Of a DNA stretch of 64,000 nt, positions 25,240 through 34,409 are shown piece by piece. The notes beneath the pieces are model-generated. The model was not told the origin of the DNA. It saw only the letters and a list, made by a program, of their open reading frames with translations, and ran no database searches. A program made the translations under genes and the position numbers. The stretch lies in assembly GCF_027531705.1 (NCBI RefSeq), contig NZ_JAPZSP010000010.1, positions 62,001 to 126,000 of the forward strand, in the 5' to 3' direction. The stretch is from Flavobacterium sp. (lineage in GTDB: Bacteria > Bacteroidota > Bacteroidia > Flavobacteriales > Flavobacteriaceae). Position 1 is the first letter of the stretch, and each line of letters opens with the position of its first letter.

Positions 25240-26214
25240 TTAATAATTAATTTTCTGTATTATCAATTCTCCTTTTTCATCATACTGTTTAAGATATTCT
25301 CTTGCTTGCTTTCCAGAGTCTTTCAAATCGTTTTCCTTCCAATTTCCAGATGTCGAAGCTGATTTTTTTAATACTGAACAAGTTTCATCTTTATCAGAAA
25401 CCGACCAAGTAACCCAACTTAGTTTTCTGTCATTCATCCAATCAATATAAAGTTGCCATTCTTTATAATCAATTGCACTATCTCCCGTTGCTTCCATACC
25501 TGCACATTCTGACACAAAAACTGCAATACCTTTTTTTATTGCTGCATCTGTCCTGTCTCTTAACCATTGTTTGTGAGTTCCTGCATAAAAATGCATTGTG
25601 TACATAATATTTGTAAAATCTTTAATTGGGTTTTCAGCAGGTAGATTAATATCTTGATCCCAATGTGGGCAACCAACTAGAATGATGTTATCTGGATCAT
25701 TTTTTCTAATTGTTGCAATAATTTCCTCCGAATAATTTTTTACATCTTGCCAAGATTCTTCATCGGGTTCATTCACTATTTCATAAATGACATTAGGATG
25801 TTTTCCATACTTTTTTGACATTTTATCAAAAAAAGCATTTGCTTCTTTAAGTTGTAAATTATGACTATGCCAATCTATAATTACATAAATATTGTTCTTA
25901 ATTGCAGCATCTACAACAGAGGTAACTAATTTTTCTGATTCTCTAGGATTCTGTAAATATCCATTTTCAGGTTCAATTCCCATTGCTGCTCTTAATACAG
26001 TACAATTCCAATCTTCTTTGAGCCATTTCACCACTTTTTTAGTATAAAATTTTGGATGATAACAACTCCATCCAAAACTCATTCCGTGAAGAGCAATAGG
26101 GTTACCTTTTTGATTACATAATTGAGTTCCTATAACTTGAAGACTTCCATTATTTGAAACCACTTGAGCACTTGCAAATGAGCTTATAAAAAAGAAAATG
26201 AATAGTCTTTTCAT
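25240..26214 (-). CDS. GH5 endo-beta-1,4-glucanase-like enzyme (GH5_2 type)
   Basis: The start chosen is the ATG at 26214 (MKRLFIFFFISSFASAQ, signal peptide, 324 residues). An upstream ATG at 26223 directly follows the TAA of the GH130 gene and is also possible. The GH5 barrel has ALHGMSFGWS, the IDWHSH motif, acid/base Glu149 in YEIVNEPDEESW and nucleophile Glu236 in VFVSECAG, the pattern of GH5_2 cellulases. It would cut beta-1,4-glucosyl bonds, or mixed bonds in glucomannan, in the periplasm. Its presence next to mannanases is a main reason to favour glucomannan as substrate. No binding module is attached. Confidence 0.86.
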   Translation of the reverse strand: MKRLFIFFFISSFASAQVVSNNGSLQVIGTQLCNQKGNPIALHGMSFGWSCYHPKFYTKKVVKWLKEDWNCTVLRAAMGIEPENGYLQNPRESEKLVTSVVDAAIKNNIYVIIDWHSHNLQLKEANAFFDKMSKKYGKHPNVIYEIVNEPDEESWQDVKNYSEEIIATIRKNDPDNIILVGCPHWDQDINLPAENPIKDFTNIMYTMHFYAGTHKQWLRDRTDAAIKKGIAVFVSECAGMEATGDSAIDYKEWQLYIDWMNDRKLSWVTWSVSDKDETCSVLKKSASTSGNWKENDLKDSGKQAREYLKQYDEKGELIIQKINY

Positions 26215-26223
26215 GAATAACAT

Positions 26224-27420
26224 TTAATAAGAACTTTTATTTTTCTCTATTAGATTGATTATTGTGTTTACAGAACCTGCAGATGTAAAAGTATCTTCAG
26301 GAGTATTTGTAACATAATCAACCAATTTTTCTATTGTTGTAGCAGCTACATGCATCAAAGTATCTGACGAAGCATAATAAATAAAAACTTTACCGTCGTT
26401 ATCTGCAATCCAACCATTAGAAAATAATACATTTGAAACATCACCCACACGTTCTTCATTTTCTGGAGCCATGAAATAACCAGCAGGCACATGTGTTACT
26501 TTGGTAATATCTTCTAATGAAGTCATAAACATGTATAATGTATATCTTAGCCCTGCAGCTGTATTTCTAACGCCATGTGCTAAATGCAACCAGCCTTTAT
26601 CTGTTTTTATAGGCGCTGGTCCAAGTCCATTTTTAAGCTCATAAATAGTATGATAAACTTTACCAAAAATGATTGTTTCGTTTTTAACTTCAGGATTTGA
26701 CATATCATCTATAAATCCCAATCCGATTCCGCCACCATTACCAACATCTATAAATCCATCTTGAGGTCTGGTATAAATTACATATTTATTATTTACAAAT
26801 TCAGGATGAATGACAACATTTCTTTGCTGACCAGAGTTTGATATTAAATCTGGAAGTCTTTCCCAGTTTACAAGATCTTTTGTTCGAACAATTCCTGCAT
26901 TTGCTATTGCTGAACTTGTATCACCTTTTGGAGCATTTGAATCTTTTCTTTCTGTACAAAATATACCATAAATCCATCCATCTTCATGCTCTACTAAACG
27001 CATATCATATGCATTTGTATCTGGATTTCCTTTCAATTGTGGAATTACACATGGTTTTTCCCAAAAAACAAAATTGTCTATTCCATTTGGACTTTCTGCT
27101 ATTGCAAAAAATGATTTTCTATCATTTCCTTCAACACGAACACAAATGATATATTTATTGTTAAACTTAATTGCTCCAGCATTAAAAGTTGCATTGAAAC
27201 CAATCCTTTCTTGTAAAAATGGATTTGCATCTTCATTAAAATCATATCGCCAATTCAAAGGAATATGTGCCGGCGTAACTATAGGATTTATAAAACGATC
27301 GTATATACCATTTCCTGCACTATCTTTTGGTTTATTTATTTTTACTACTAATGTATTATATTCTTTTTCAAGTATAACTTTTCTTTGTTCAAAAATGGAA
27401 GATATTGATATTGTATTCAT
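26224..27420 (-). CDS. GH130 phosphorylase (4-O-beta-D-mannosyl-D-glucose phosphorylase type)
   Basis: A 398-residue five-bladed beta-propeller enzyme with no signal peptide. The GH130_1 features are visible: NPIVTPAHIPLNWRYDFN, ERIGFNATFNAGAI, the catalytic acid in NTNAYDMRLVEHEDG-like block (Asp139 in AYDMRLV) and phosphate-binding Arg/His residues in QQRNVVIHPEF and HGVRNTAAGLRY. The enzyme splits mannosyl-glucose with phosphate into mannose 1-phosphate and glucose in the cytoplasm. It partners with the AGE epimerase of the same operon. Its stop codon is directly followed by an ATG of the GH5 gene. Confidence 0.92.
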   Translation of the reverse strand: MNTISISSIFEQRKVILEKEYNTLVVKINKPKDSAGNGIYDRFINPIVTPAHIPLNWRYDFNEDANPFLQERIGFNATFNAGAIKFNNKYIICVRVEGNDRKSFFAIAESPNGIDNFVFWEKPCVIPQLKGNPDTNAYDMRLVEHEDGWIYGIFCTERKDSNAPKGDTSSAIANAGIVRTKDLVNWERLPDLISNSGQQRNVVIHPEFVNNKYVIYTRPQDGFIDVGNGGGIGLGFIDDMSNPEVKNETIIFGKVYHTIYELKNGLGPAPIKTDKGWLHLAHGVRNTAAGLRYTLYMFMTSLEDITKVTHVPAGYFMAPENEERVGDVSNVLFSNGWIADNDGKVFIYYASSDTLMHVAATTIEKLVDYVTNTPEDTFTSAGSVNTIINLIEKNKSSY

Positions 27421-27447
27421 AAATTTAAAATATTCTATTAAAAAAAT

Positions 27448-28836
27448 TTAATTATTATTCCTTTTGTATTCAAGGTCTTTTTCAATTATCTCTAACTTTT
27501 TTTCACTTAATGGGTAAAATACTATAAAAGCGACTGAAATAACTGCTGCAATTGCAGGTAGAATACTTAACATAAGCTGTATTCCATTTTGAGTTAGAGC
27601 GGATTGTTCTACATTAGCCTGAAAACCATAATACCCTAAAAGCCAACCAGTAGCGGCTCCACCTATAGTCCAGCCAAATTTTTGAGACATTGATGATGCA
27701 GAAAAGACAAGACCAGTGGCCCTTCTACCTTGTTTCCATTCTGAATAATCTGCGCTATCAGCATACATTGACCATATCAAAGGAAAAATAGATCCTGCAC
27801 AGATACTTATTAAAACTTGGAAAAGCATAATTAGTATGCTGTCATTCTTACCAAAGAAATAGAAAACAACACTCAATATTGCAGCCAATGCCATAGCTCC
27901 AAAAAAAGTATTCTTTTTGCCAATTCTATTAGCAATAGGAGTTGCAATTATAACTCCAATGATGTTTGCTGCTTGGCCGAGAACTAGATACAGTGAAGTT
28001 GGTGTCATTGCAAAATCTTCACCAAAAATTGCTATCGTATAATTCACAGACGAGGTCATGTAATATTTAAAATAATATATAGCGGCTCCATCTCTAATCG
28101 AATTAAAAATTAATGCACCTACTCCAGCTCCAAGTAGTATCCACCATGGTTTATTTTTTAAAAGATCTTTTAAATCTTCTTTTAAAACTGTTTTTTCATC
28201 TGAAATTGGTTTTACTCTTTCTTTAGTAAAAAAGAAACATCCCCAGAAAAAAATGGTTGTTATAATTCCAAATATTCCAATTGTAAGCAACCACCCTTTT
28301 TCAGAATTCAAATTTCCTCCAAAATAAAGAACTAAAGGTTCTATAAGCCACAATGCAAGCAAGCTCCCACCAAAAGCGAAAACCATTCTATAAGAAGAAA
28401 GAGTAGTTCTTTCTTTTCTATCAGATGAAATAACTCCTAAAAGTGAAGCATATGGAACATTAATTAAGGAATAAACCATCATCATTAAAGAATAAGTAAC
28501 ATAGGCGTAAATAATTTTTCCTTTTTCATCAAAATTGGGCGTGTAAAATGTAAGAATTCCAACTACTGCAAAGGGAATCGCTACCCATAATAAGTAAGGT
28601 CTAAATTTCCCCCATTTACTGACTGTTCTATCGGCTAAAACACCAACTATTGGATCAAAACATGAATCCCAAATCCTTGTTATAAGAAACATAGTACCAA
28701 CCACAGCAGGAGCAAGACCAAAAACATCTGTATAAAAAAACATCAAATACATACTGAAAATCTTCCAAAACATTGATGATGCAGCATCTCCTAAACCATA
28801 ACCGACTTTTTCCTTGAGACTAATTTTATCTTGCAT
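27448..28836 (-). CDS. GPH-family sugar:cation symporter (MFS)
   Basis: The ATG at 28836 (MQDKISLKEKVGYGLGDAASSMFW) gives 462 residues; the track start lies inside the upstream gene. About twelve transmembrane helices are visible. The opening KVGYGLGDAA and RIWDSCFDPIVGVLADRT are hallmarks of the glycoside-pentoside-hexuronide symporters (melibiose-carrier family), and AGSIFPLIWSMYADSADYSEW matches the later cytoplasmic loop. In mannan loci this protein imports mannobiose or related disaccharides across the inner membrane, feeding the epimerase and GH130 enzymes encoded next to it. Gap to the upstream GH26 gene is 1 bp. Confidence 0.92.
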   Translation of the reverse strand: MQDKISLKEKVGYGLGDAASSMFWKIFSMYLMFFYTDVFGLAPAVVGTMFLITRIWDSCFDPIVGVLADRTVSKWGKFRPYLLWVAIPFAVVGILTFYTPNFDEKGKIIYAYVTYSLMMMVYSLINVPYASLLGVISSDRKERTTLSSYRMVFAFGGSLLALWLIEPLVLYFGGNLNSEKGWLLTIGIFGIITTIFFWGCFFFTKERVKPISDEKTVLKEDLKDLLKNKPWWILLGAGVGALIFNSIRDGAAIYYFKYYMTSSVNYTIAIFGEDFAMTPTSLYLVLGQAANIIGVIIATPIANRIGKKNTFFGAMALAAILSVVFYFFGKNDSILIMLFQVLISICAGSIFPLIWSMYADSADYSEWKQGRRATGLVFSASSMSQKFGWTIGGAATGWLLGYYGFQANVEQSALTQNGIQLMLSILPAIAAVISVAFIVFYPLSEKKLEIIEKDLEYKRNNN

Positions 28837-28837
28837 G

Positions 28838-29974
28838 TTATTTTTTATTTTTATAAACATTTCTTTTTACTACTTCTTTTTCAAAAAATGTATTTTTAAG
28901 ATTATAATAATCTACAAAATCTTTTTCATTTGAATGCCCCTTAAACGGAACGTAATAATGCATTTTCTTTTCATTTTCCTGCCAACCATGATTTCTCCAC
29001 GCTAAAACATATGAGACTTTATATTTCCCCATTGACTCTACAAGTGTTTTAGTCCAGAATTTGTCATACGGAATCGTTTCATATCCTGTCTCTGCAAAGG
29101 CAATTAATTTATTTTGCTCTTTAGCTATTTCATCCATGATCCCGAATAACTTCAAATTGTTTTCTACAAAAGAGTTGTCTTTAGTTGGATTGTTGTATTC
29201 GTAATTATCAAAACTCAAAATATCGACATAAGCTTCACCAGGATAATATTCAAGAAATTCTTCACGCGATTTTACCATTGAAGTATTATAAACATAAATT
29301 AGATTATGAACTCCTTTAGACTTATAATAATCGACTGTAAATTTCCAAACCTCTACAAATTGCTCAGGTGTGGCATTATTTTTACACCACCAAAACCAAT
29401 TTCCTGTAAGTTCATGAAAAGGCCTATATAGAATTGGAATTGATTTTCCATCACTCCCTTTTAAGGATAAGAAAAATGCACATGAGTTATCAAGCCATGA
29501 TTTATAAAGTTCATGTTTACTTCCATTTGGCAATATAGATGCAAATGAATTGGGAGTAGTATCCCATGAATCTCCACCTGTATATGGATTGTCCATATGC
29601 CAACTTATAGTATTTATCCCTCCACGATCATAGATTTCTCTAATCCACTGTTTCATCTTAGCAAAAGGAACTCCATCAATATCGTTTTCCAACTTATACT
29701 CTGTATTTCCAATATCCCAACCATACAATCCTGGATAGTCACCGCAAACCTCTTTTACATCACTCCTTCCCTCTTCATACTTCCAATTTACTCCATAAGC
29801 AAGATCATGCTGATGCCCAAAAATAACACCGTCTTCTTTGAGCAAATTCAAATTATACAAAAGATTTACAGTTTCACCGGTGGCGTTTTTATCTGAAACT
29901 TGAGAATAACCTAACTTGACTAAACTACAAGAGGTTACAAATAATAAAAATAATAAATATTTTTTTGAAAGCAT
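28838..29974 (-). CDS. GH26 beta-mannanase, second copy
   Basis: The start is taken at 29974 (MLSKKYLLFLLFVTSC, 378 residues); an ATG at 29992 (MPINKK) would add six residues, and the track start at 30052 lies in the promoter region. A possible lipobox VTSC gives Cys16, followed by SLVKL with no acidic export signal, so a periplasm-facing lipoprotein or a plain signal peptide ending GYSQ are both possible. The GH26 acid/base is Glu188 in YRPFHELTGNWFWW and the nucleophile Glu295 in AFAETGYE. First gene of the seven-gene minus-strand operon, divergent from the araC-type gene. The pairing of a surface and a periplasmic GH26 is known from other mannan loci. Confidence 0.9.
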   Translation of the reverse strand: MLSKKYLLFLLFVTSCSLVKLGYSQVSDKNATGETVNLLYNLNLLKEDGVIFGHQHDLAYGVNWKYEEGRSDVKEVCGDYPGLYGWDIGNTEYKLENDIDGVPFAKMKQWIREIYDRGGINTISWHMDNPYTGGDSWDTTPNSFASILPNGSKHELYKSWLDNSCAFFLSLKGSDGKSIPILYRPFHELTGNWFWWCKNNATPEQFVEVWKFTVDYYKSKGVHNLIYVYNTSMVKSREEFLEYYPGEAYVDILSFDNYEYNNPTKDNSFVENNLKLFGIMDEIAKEQNKLIAFAETGYETIPYDKFWTKTLVESMGKYKVSYVLAWRNHGWQENEKKMHYYVPFKGHSNEKDFVDYYNLKNTFFEKEVVKRNVYKNKK

Positions 29975-30079
29975 TTTTTTATTTATTGGCATGTTTATTA
30001 AATTTTTTTGAACATTCTCAATTATCGGCAATATTTTTATGTTTTTAATCAAAAAATGTCTTTAAATTTTCATAAACGT

Positions 30080-30087
30080 CAAAGATA
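30080..30087 (-). promoter_or_regulatory. candidate -7 element of the mannan catabolic operon
   Basis: TATCTTTG on the minus strand, an exact TAnnTTTG match, about 105 bp before the GH26 start at 29974. It lies in the 186-bp divergent spacer shared with the AraC-type regulator gene, the obvious place for operators. No clear -33 element was seen. Confidence 0.4.
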
Positions 30088-30160
30088 CTTTTCAATATTT
30101 ACATTAGATAATATTATTTTATCATTTTTATATCATATAATTGCAAAAAAAATAAACAAT

Positions 30161-31039
30161 ATGTCTGAAATAAATAAATTTCATCGTGAAATCACTCCTT
30201 TATCTAAGGACGATAGCTTTCTTGTTTTCGATAGAGTTAAAGATAATTTTGATTTCCCAATCCACTATCATCCTGAATATGAAATAAATTTCATAAAAAA
30301 TGGTAAGGGTGTAAAAAGAGTGGTTGGTGATCATATTGAAGAAATTGATGAAATAGAATTAGTCTTGGTAGGACCTAACTTATATCACGGATGGGAGTTA
30401 CATAATTGCAAAAGCAAGAAAATTCATGAAATAACAATTCAATTCCACAACAATCTATTTGACAACTCGCTCTTATCTAAGAGAATAATGGGCTCAATAA
30501 AGGAAATGTTTAATCGATCCATTCATGGGATTTTGTTTTCAAAAAAAACAGCAAATGAGCTAACAAACAGAATTTGCCAGTTATCAAAATTAGACGGAAT
30601 GGATTATTTTTTAGAAATAATATCAATTCTTCAAGATATGGCCAACTCAAGAAATCAAAAACTTCTATCAACTTACACTGTTGATTATGATGTATTTGAA
30701 GACGATGACAAAATGAAATTGGTTTATGAATATGTGCAAAAATATTTTTCAGACAAAATTACTTTAGACGATGCATCTGAAATAGCAATGATGAGTCCAG
30801 CATCTTTTAATAGGTTTATTAAAAAGAGAACAGGAAAGACTTTTGTTAATTATTTAAATGACATAAGAGTTGGATATGCTGCAAGATGGCTTGTAGAAAA
30901 AGACTTAAGCATTTCTGAAATCGCATTCAAATCTGGATTCAATAACATGGCAAATTTTAATAGAATTTTTAAAAGCATAAAAAACAATACCCCAAGCCAA
31001 TACAGAGAAGAATTTCATGGCATAAAACGATTCCTATAG
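30161..31039 (+). CDS. AraC family transcriptional regulator
   Basis: The start at 30161 (MSEINKFHREITPLSKDDSF, 292 residues) fits the family; the track ORF begins 153 bp earlier across the divergent promoter. An N-terminal cupin sensor (FPIHYHPEYEINFIKNGKGVKRVVGDHIEE, about residues 35-75) is followed by a linker and a C-terminal pair of helix-turn-helix motifs (LDDASEIAMMSPASFNRFIKKRTGKTF and ISEIAFKSGFNNMANFNRIFK). It has no membrane segment, so it should sense a cytoplasmic sugar, unlike the hybrid two-component sensors of many PULs. Placed between the catabolic operon and susCD, it is the likely activator of both. Confidence 0.9.
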   Translation: MSEINKFHREITPLSKDDSFLVFDRVKDNFDFPIHYHPEYEINFIKNGKGVKRVVGDHIEEIDEIELVLVGPNLYHGWELHNCKSKKIHEITIQFHNNLFDNSLLSKRIMGSIKEMFNRSIHGILFSKKTANELTNRICQLSKLDGMDYFLEIISILQDMANSRNQKLLSTYTVDYDVFEDDDKMKLVYEYVQKYFSDKITLDDASEIAMMSPASFNRFIKKRTGKTFVNYLNDIRVGYAARWLVEKDLSISEIAFKSGFNNMANFNRIFKSIKNNTPSQYREEFHGIKRFL

Positions 31040-31155
31040 CATAAAAAGAATATAATATTATATCGTCAAAAAATTGAATAATATTTACGAAATCGATAGA
31101 GGAAATAATAGAATGAAATGATAAAATAATATTAACGTTAGATTCATAAGTCTCA

Positions 31156-31163
31156 TAAATTTG
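31156..31163 (+). promoter_or_regulatory. candidate -7 element for the susCD operon
   Basis: TAAATTTG, exact TAnnTTTG match, about 95 bp before the SusC start. The 218-bp spacer also holds a perfect 14-bp A/T palindrome, ATATAATATTATAT, at 31050-31063. Both are weak evidence in such A/T-rich DNA. Confidence 0.3.
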
Positions 31164-31257
31164 TTTTTTAATAATAAACCGCTTAAATAATTGTTTATAA
31201 CATATTTTTATTAAGCCTTTATTTATATATTATTAATATTAACTAACTAACAAAATT

Positions 31258-34200
31258 ATGAGGGATTATTTATTTTACTTCAAACGATGTTTCAATATGA
31301 AGAACAAAATTCTGTTCTTTTTACTATTTGGAACATTTAATTTATTAAACGCACAAACAAAAGTATCTGGAACTGTTACAGATTCAAACGGGGTAACGCT
31401 TCCTGGTGTCAACATCTCTTCAAAAAATTCAACGATAAACGTATCTACAGATATCAATGGAAAATATCTAATAAGCGTTTCCGAAAATTCAACACTTGTT
31501 TTTTCTTTCATTGGATTTAGCACTCAAGAAATTAAAGTTTCTGGAAAAACAGTTATCAATGTTAAACTAGTTGAAAGTTCTCAAAAACTCGATGAAATTG
31601 TAGTAATTGGTTATGGTACACAAAAGAAAAAAGACGTTAACTCATCTGTGTCCTCTATAGGTTCAAAAGACATAGCCAACCTAAAGCAAGTCTCAGTAGA
31701 TCAAATGCTTCAAGGAAAGCTTGCCGGAGTAAGCGTTACTAACTCAAGTGGGCAACCAGGTGCAGCAGCTTCAGTAAAAGTTAGGGGAGCGACTTCTATT
31801 AATGGTACTAATGAACCTCTTTACATTATAGATGGTGTACCTATTTCAGGAGATGCAACTGGAAGTTCTACAAGCGGACGACCTATTGCAGGTAATGACT
31901 TCTCTTCAACAGGTGGTTCTGGGAGTGTAGCAGTTTCAGCAATATCTTTTCTAAACCCAAATGATATCGAAACTATAGATGTATTAAAAGATGCTTCAGC
32001 TACAGCTATTTATGGTTCGAGAGGTGCAAATGGTGTTATCATTATCACAACAAAATCAGGAAAAAAAGGAACTGGAAAAATTTCTTATGAAGGAACAACT
32101 TCTGTTTCAAGTATATATAAATATTTGGACGTTTTAGATTTACAACAGTATGCAGTATATCAAAACAACTTATCAGCATTATTTGGTGCACAACCAAGAG
32201 CAGAATTTGCACATCCTGAATTACTTGGAAAAGGGACTGACTGGCAAAAAGAAGTATATCAAACAGCTTTATCTCACTCTCACCAAATTTCATTCTCAGG
32301 AAGTAATGACAATACAAACTACTATTTATCAACAAATTTTCTAAATCAAGAAGGTATAATCTTGAATACAGGATTAAAAAGATACACATTAAGAGTGAAT
32401 CTTGATAGTAAAATTAAATCTTGGTTAAAGGTTGGTACAAACATTACAAGTGGTATTTCAAATGAAAAATACACTGTAAATCAAAGTTTTCAAGGACTTA
32501 TTGGTAATACATTGTTACAGTCTCCTGATATGCCAGTAAGAAATTTAGATGGTAGCTTTGCCGCACCACCTTCTTCTGATCAAAATGTTAATTACTTCAA
32601 TCCGGTTGCTGAAGCATTAACAAAAAAACATAACCTAGTAAGAAAAAACTTTTTAGGAAATGTTTTTGCTGAAGTTGATCTTTTCAAAGGTCTTAAATAT
32701 AGAGTTGAAATTGCAGCAAATACAGAGTTTTCTGAAAATACAGAATTCAACCCACAATATGATAGAGGTACACAAAGCAATGCTACAGCTGATCTTTTTG
32801 AAAGAAGACAGAATTGGTACTCTATTAATGCAAAAAACTTGTTGACTTACGACTTTGGCTTTAGCAAACATAAGTTTACTATCTTATTAGGACAAGAAGC
32901 TTTAGACTCACATTGGGAAGGTATATTAGGAGAAGGACATGGATTTAAAACCAATGATACTTTTGGACTTAACTTAGCAGATGATACAAGTGTTACAAGT
33001 TACAAAGGTAGTAGCTCTATCAATTCTTACTTTGGTCGTTTATTATATGATTTTGATGGAAGATATAGTTTGTCAGCTTCGATAAGAAGAGATCAATCAT
33101 CAAAATTTGATCCTAAAGGAAATTCTCAAACAGGGTATTTTCCTTCAATAGCTGCTTCTTGGAAAGTTAGCAATGAAAAATTTATGGATTGGCTACCTGA
33201 GAGCATTAGCAACTTAAAATTCCGAGCTGGTTATGGAGAAACTGGAAATCAACAAATTCCTAATAACAGATATTCATCACTTTTAACAGTTTATAATTTA
33301 CCTGCTAACATGAATAACCCAGAATTAAAATGGGAAGCAATGCAACAAACAAACTTTGGAGTAGATTTAACCTTATTTAATAAATTCAATCTAGCTTTTG
33401 ATTGGTATAATAAAAAATCTAAAGACTTCTTGTTCAAAAAACCCTTATCAACAATATTAACCGGTCAACACGGAAATGATGATGCTTCTCAATACGGTGG
33501 TATTGATTCTCCTTGGTCTAATCTAGGATCTATGCAAAATAGAGGATTTGATATTGCTGTATCTTACGATAGTAAAACAGAAATTGTAAACTGGACTTCT
33601 AATTTAGTTTTCTCACATTACGCAAATGAACTATTAAGTTTGGCTGATGGTCTATCAAACATTACAAGAGACGCTAACTTAAATGGCTATCAGCCATTTA
33701 CAGTAACCAACACAGTAATTGGACAACCAATAGGTGCATTTTATGGTTATAAAACAAATGGTTTATATAGAACACCTCAAGATTTAGTTGGTGCTCCGAC
33801 ATTTAACGGTGATGTTGTTCAATTAGGTGATGTTAGATATATAGATATGAATGGTGATGGTAACATTACTGATGCAGATAGAACTTCTATTGGAAACGCC
33901 AACCCTAAATTTACATATGGTTTTACAAACACCTTTAAATATAAAAATGTTGATCTTTCTATCTTTATCCAAGGTTCAGTTGGAAATGACATTCTTAATC
34001 TTACTCGAAGAAATGGTGTTGAAAACGCATCTTTATACAAAAATGCTCTTGTAGAAGCTATGGATTATTGGACACCATCTAATCCGGATGCAGTAAATCC
34101 ACGCCCAATATTTGGAACCAGTAATTATAACATTGAAATTTCAGATAGATTTGTTGAAAAAGGTGATTATGCAAGATTACAAAATATTACTATTGGCTAT

Positions 34201-34407
34201 TCAATTCCTTCAAGTCTTGCTTCAAAAATGAAACTTTCTAGATTTAGAGTCTATTTGAGCGCTCAAAATATTTACACATTAACTGATTACTCTGGTTATG
34301 ACCCAGAAATTGGCTCTTTTAATCAAGATGTTTTACTTTCTGGTATTGATAATGGTAGATATCCTACCCCAAAAGTATTTTCCTTTGGTGTTAATTTAGA
34401 TTTTTAA
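31258..34407 (+). CDS. SusC/RagA family TonB-dependent outer-membrane transporter
   Basis: A 1049-residue TonB-linked importer. A second in-frame ATG at 31297 (MKNKILFFLLFGTFNLLNAQ) starts a cleaner signal peptide and may be the true start. Domains: a carboxypeptidase-like regulatory domain (about residues 37-110, VSGTVTDSNGVTLPGVNI), a TonB-box/plug with VVIGYGTQKKKDVNSSVSSI and the VRGATSINGTNEPLYIIDGVPI signature, then a 22-strand barrel ending in FSFGVNLDF. It imports oligosaccharides into the periplasm together with the SusD-like lipoprotein encoded 3 bp downstream. Substrate (gluco)mannan is inferred from the surrounding enzymes. Confidence 0.95.
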   Translation: MRDYLFYFKRCFNMKNKILFFLLFGTFNLLNAQTKVSGTVTDSNGVTLPGVNISSKNSTINVSTDINGKYLISVSENSTLVFSFIGFSTQEIKVSGKTVINVKLVESSQKLDEIVVIGYGTQKKKDVNSSVSSIGSKDIANLKQVSVDQMLQGKLAGVSVTNSSGQPGAAASVKVRGATSINGTNEPLYIIDGVPISGDATGSSTSGRPIAGNDFSSTGGSGSVAVSAISFLNPNDIETIDVLKDASATAIYGSRGANGVIIITTKSGKKGTGKISYEGTTSVSSIYKYLDVLDLQQYAVYQNNLSALFGAQPRAEFAHPELLGKGTDWQKEVYQTALSHSHQISFSGSNDNTNYYLSTNFLNQEGIILNTGLKRYTLRVNLDSKIKSWLKVGTNITSGISNEKYTVNQSFQGLIGNTLLQSPDMPVRNLDGSFAAPPSSDQNVNYFNPVAEALTKKHNLVRKNFLGNVFAEVDLFKGLKYRVEIAANTEFSENTEFNPQYDRGTQSNATADLFERRQNWYSINAKNLLTYDFGFSKHKFTILLGQEALDSHWEGILGEGHGFKTNDTFGLNLADDTSVTSYKGSSSINSYFGRLLYDFDGRYSLSASIRRDQSSKFDPKGNSQTGYFPSIAASWKVSNEKFMDWLPESISNLKFRAGYGETGNQQIPNNRYSSLLTVYNLPANMNNPELKWEAMQQTNFGVDLTLFNKFNLAFDWYNKKSKDFLFKKPLSTILTGQHGNDDASQYGGIDSPWSNLGSMQNRGFDIAVSYDSKTEIVNWTSNLVFSHYANELLSLADGLSNITRDANLNGYQPFTVTNTVIGQPIGAFYGYKTNGLYRTPQDLVGAPTFNGDVVQLGDVRYIDMNGDGNITDADRTSIGNANPKFTYGFTNTFKYKNVDLSIFIQGSVGNDILNLTRRNGVENASLYKNALVEAMDYWTPSNPDAVNPRPIFGTSNYNIEISDRFVEKGDYARLQNITIGYSIPSSLASKMKLSRFRVYLSAQNIYTLTDYSGYDPEIGSFNQDVLLSGIDNGRYPTPKVFSFGVNLDF

Positions 34408-34409
34408 AA

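Noticed and set aside
30008-30160. Long N-terminal extension of the AraC-type ORF
   Set aside because: It spans the divergent promoter region, including a candidate -7 element of the opposite operon; the protein family starts near MSEINK.
31050-31063. Perfect palindrome ATATAATATTATAT before susC as an operator
   Set aside because: A 14-bp A/T-only palindrome is expected by chance in this DNA, and no second copy was seen at the other operon's spacer.
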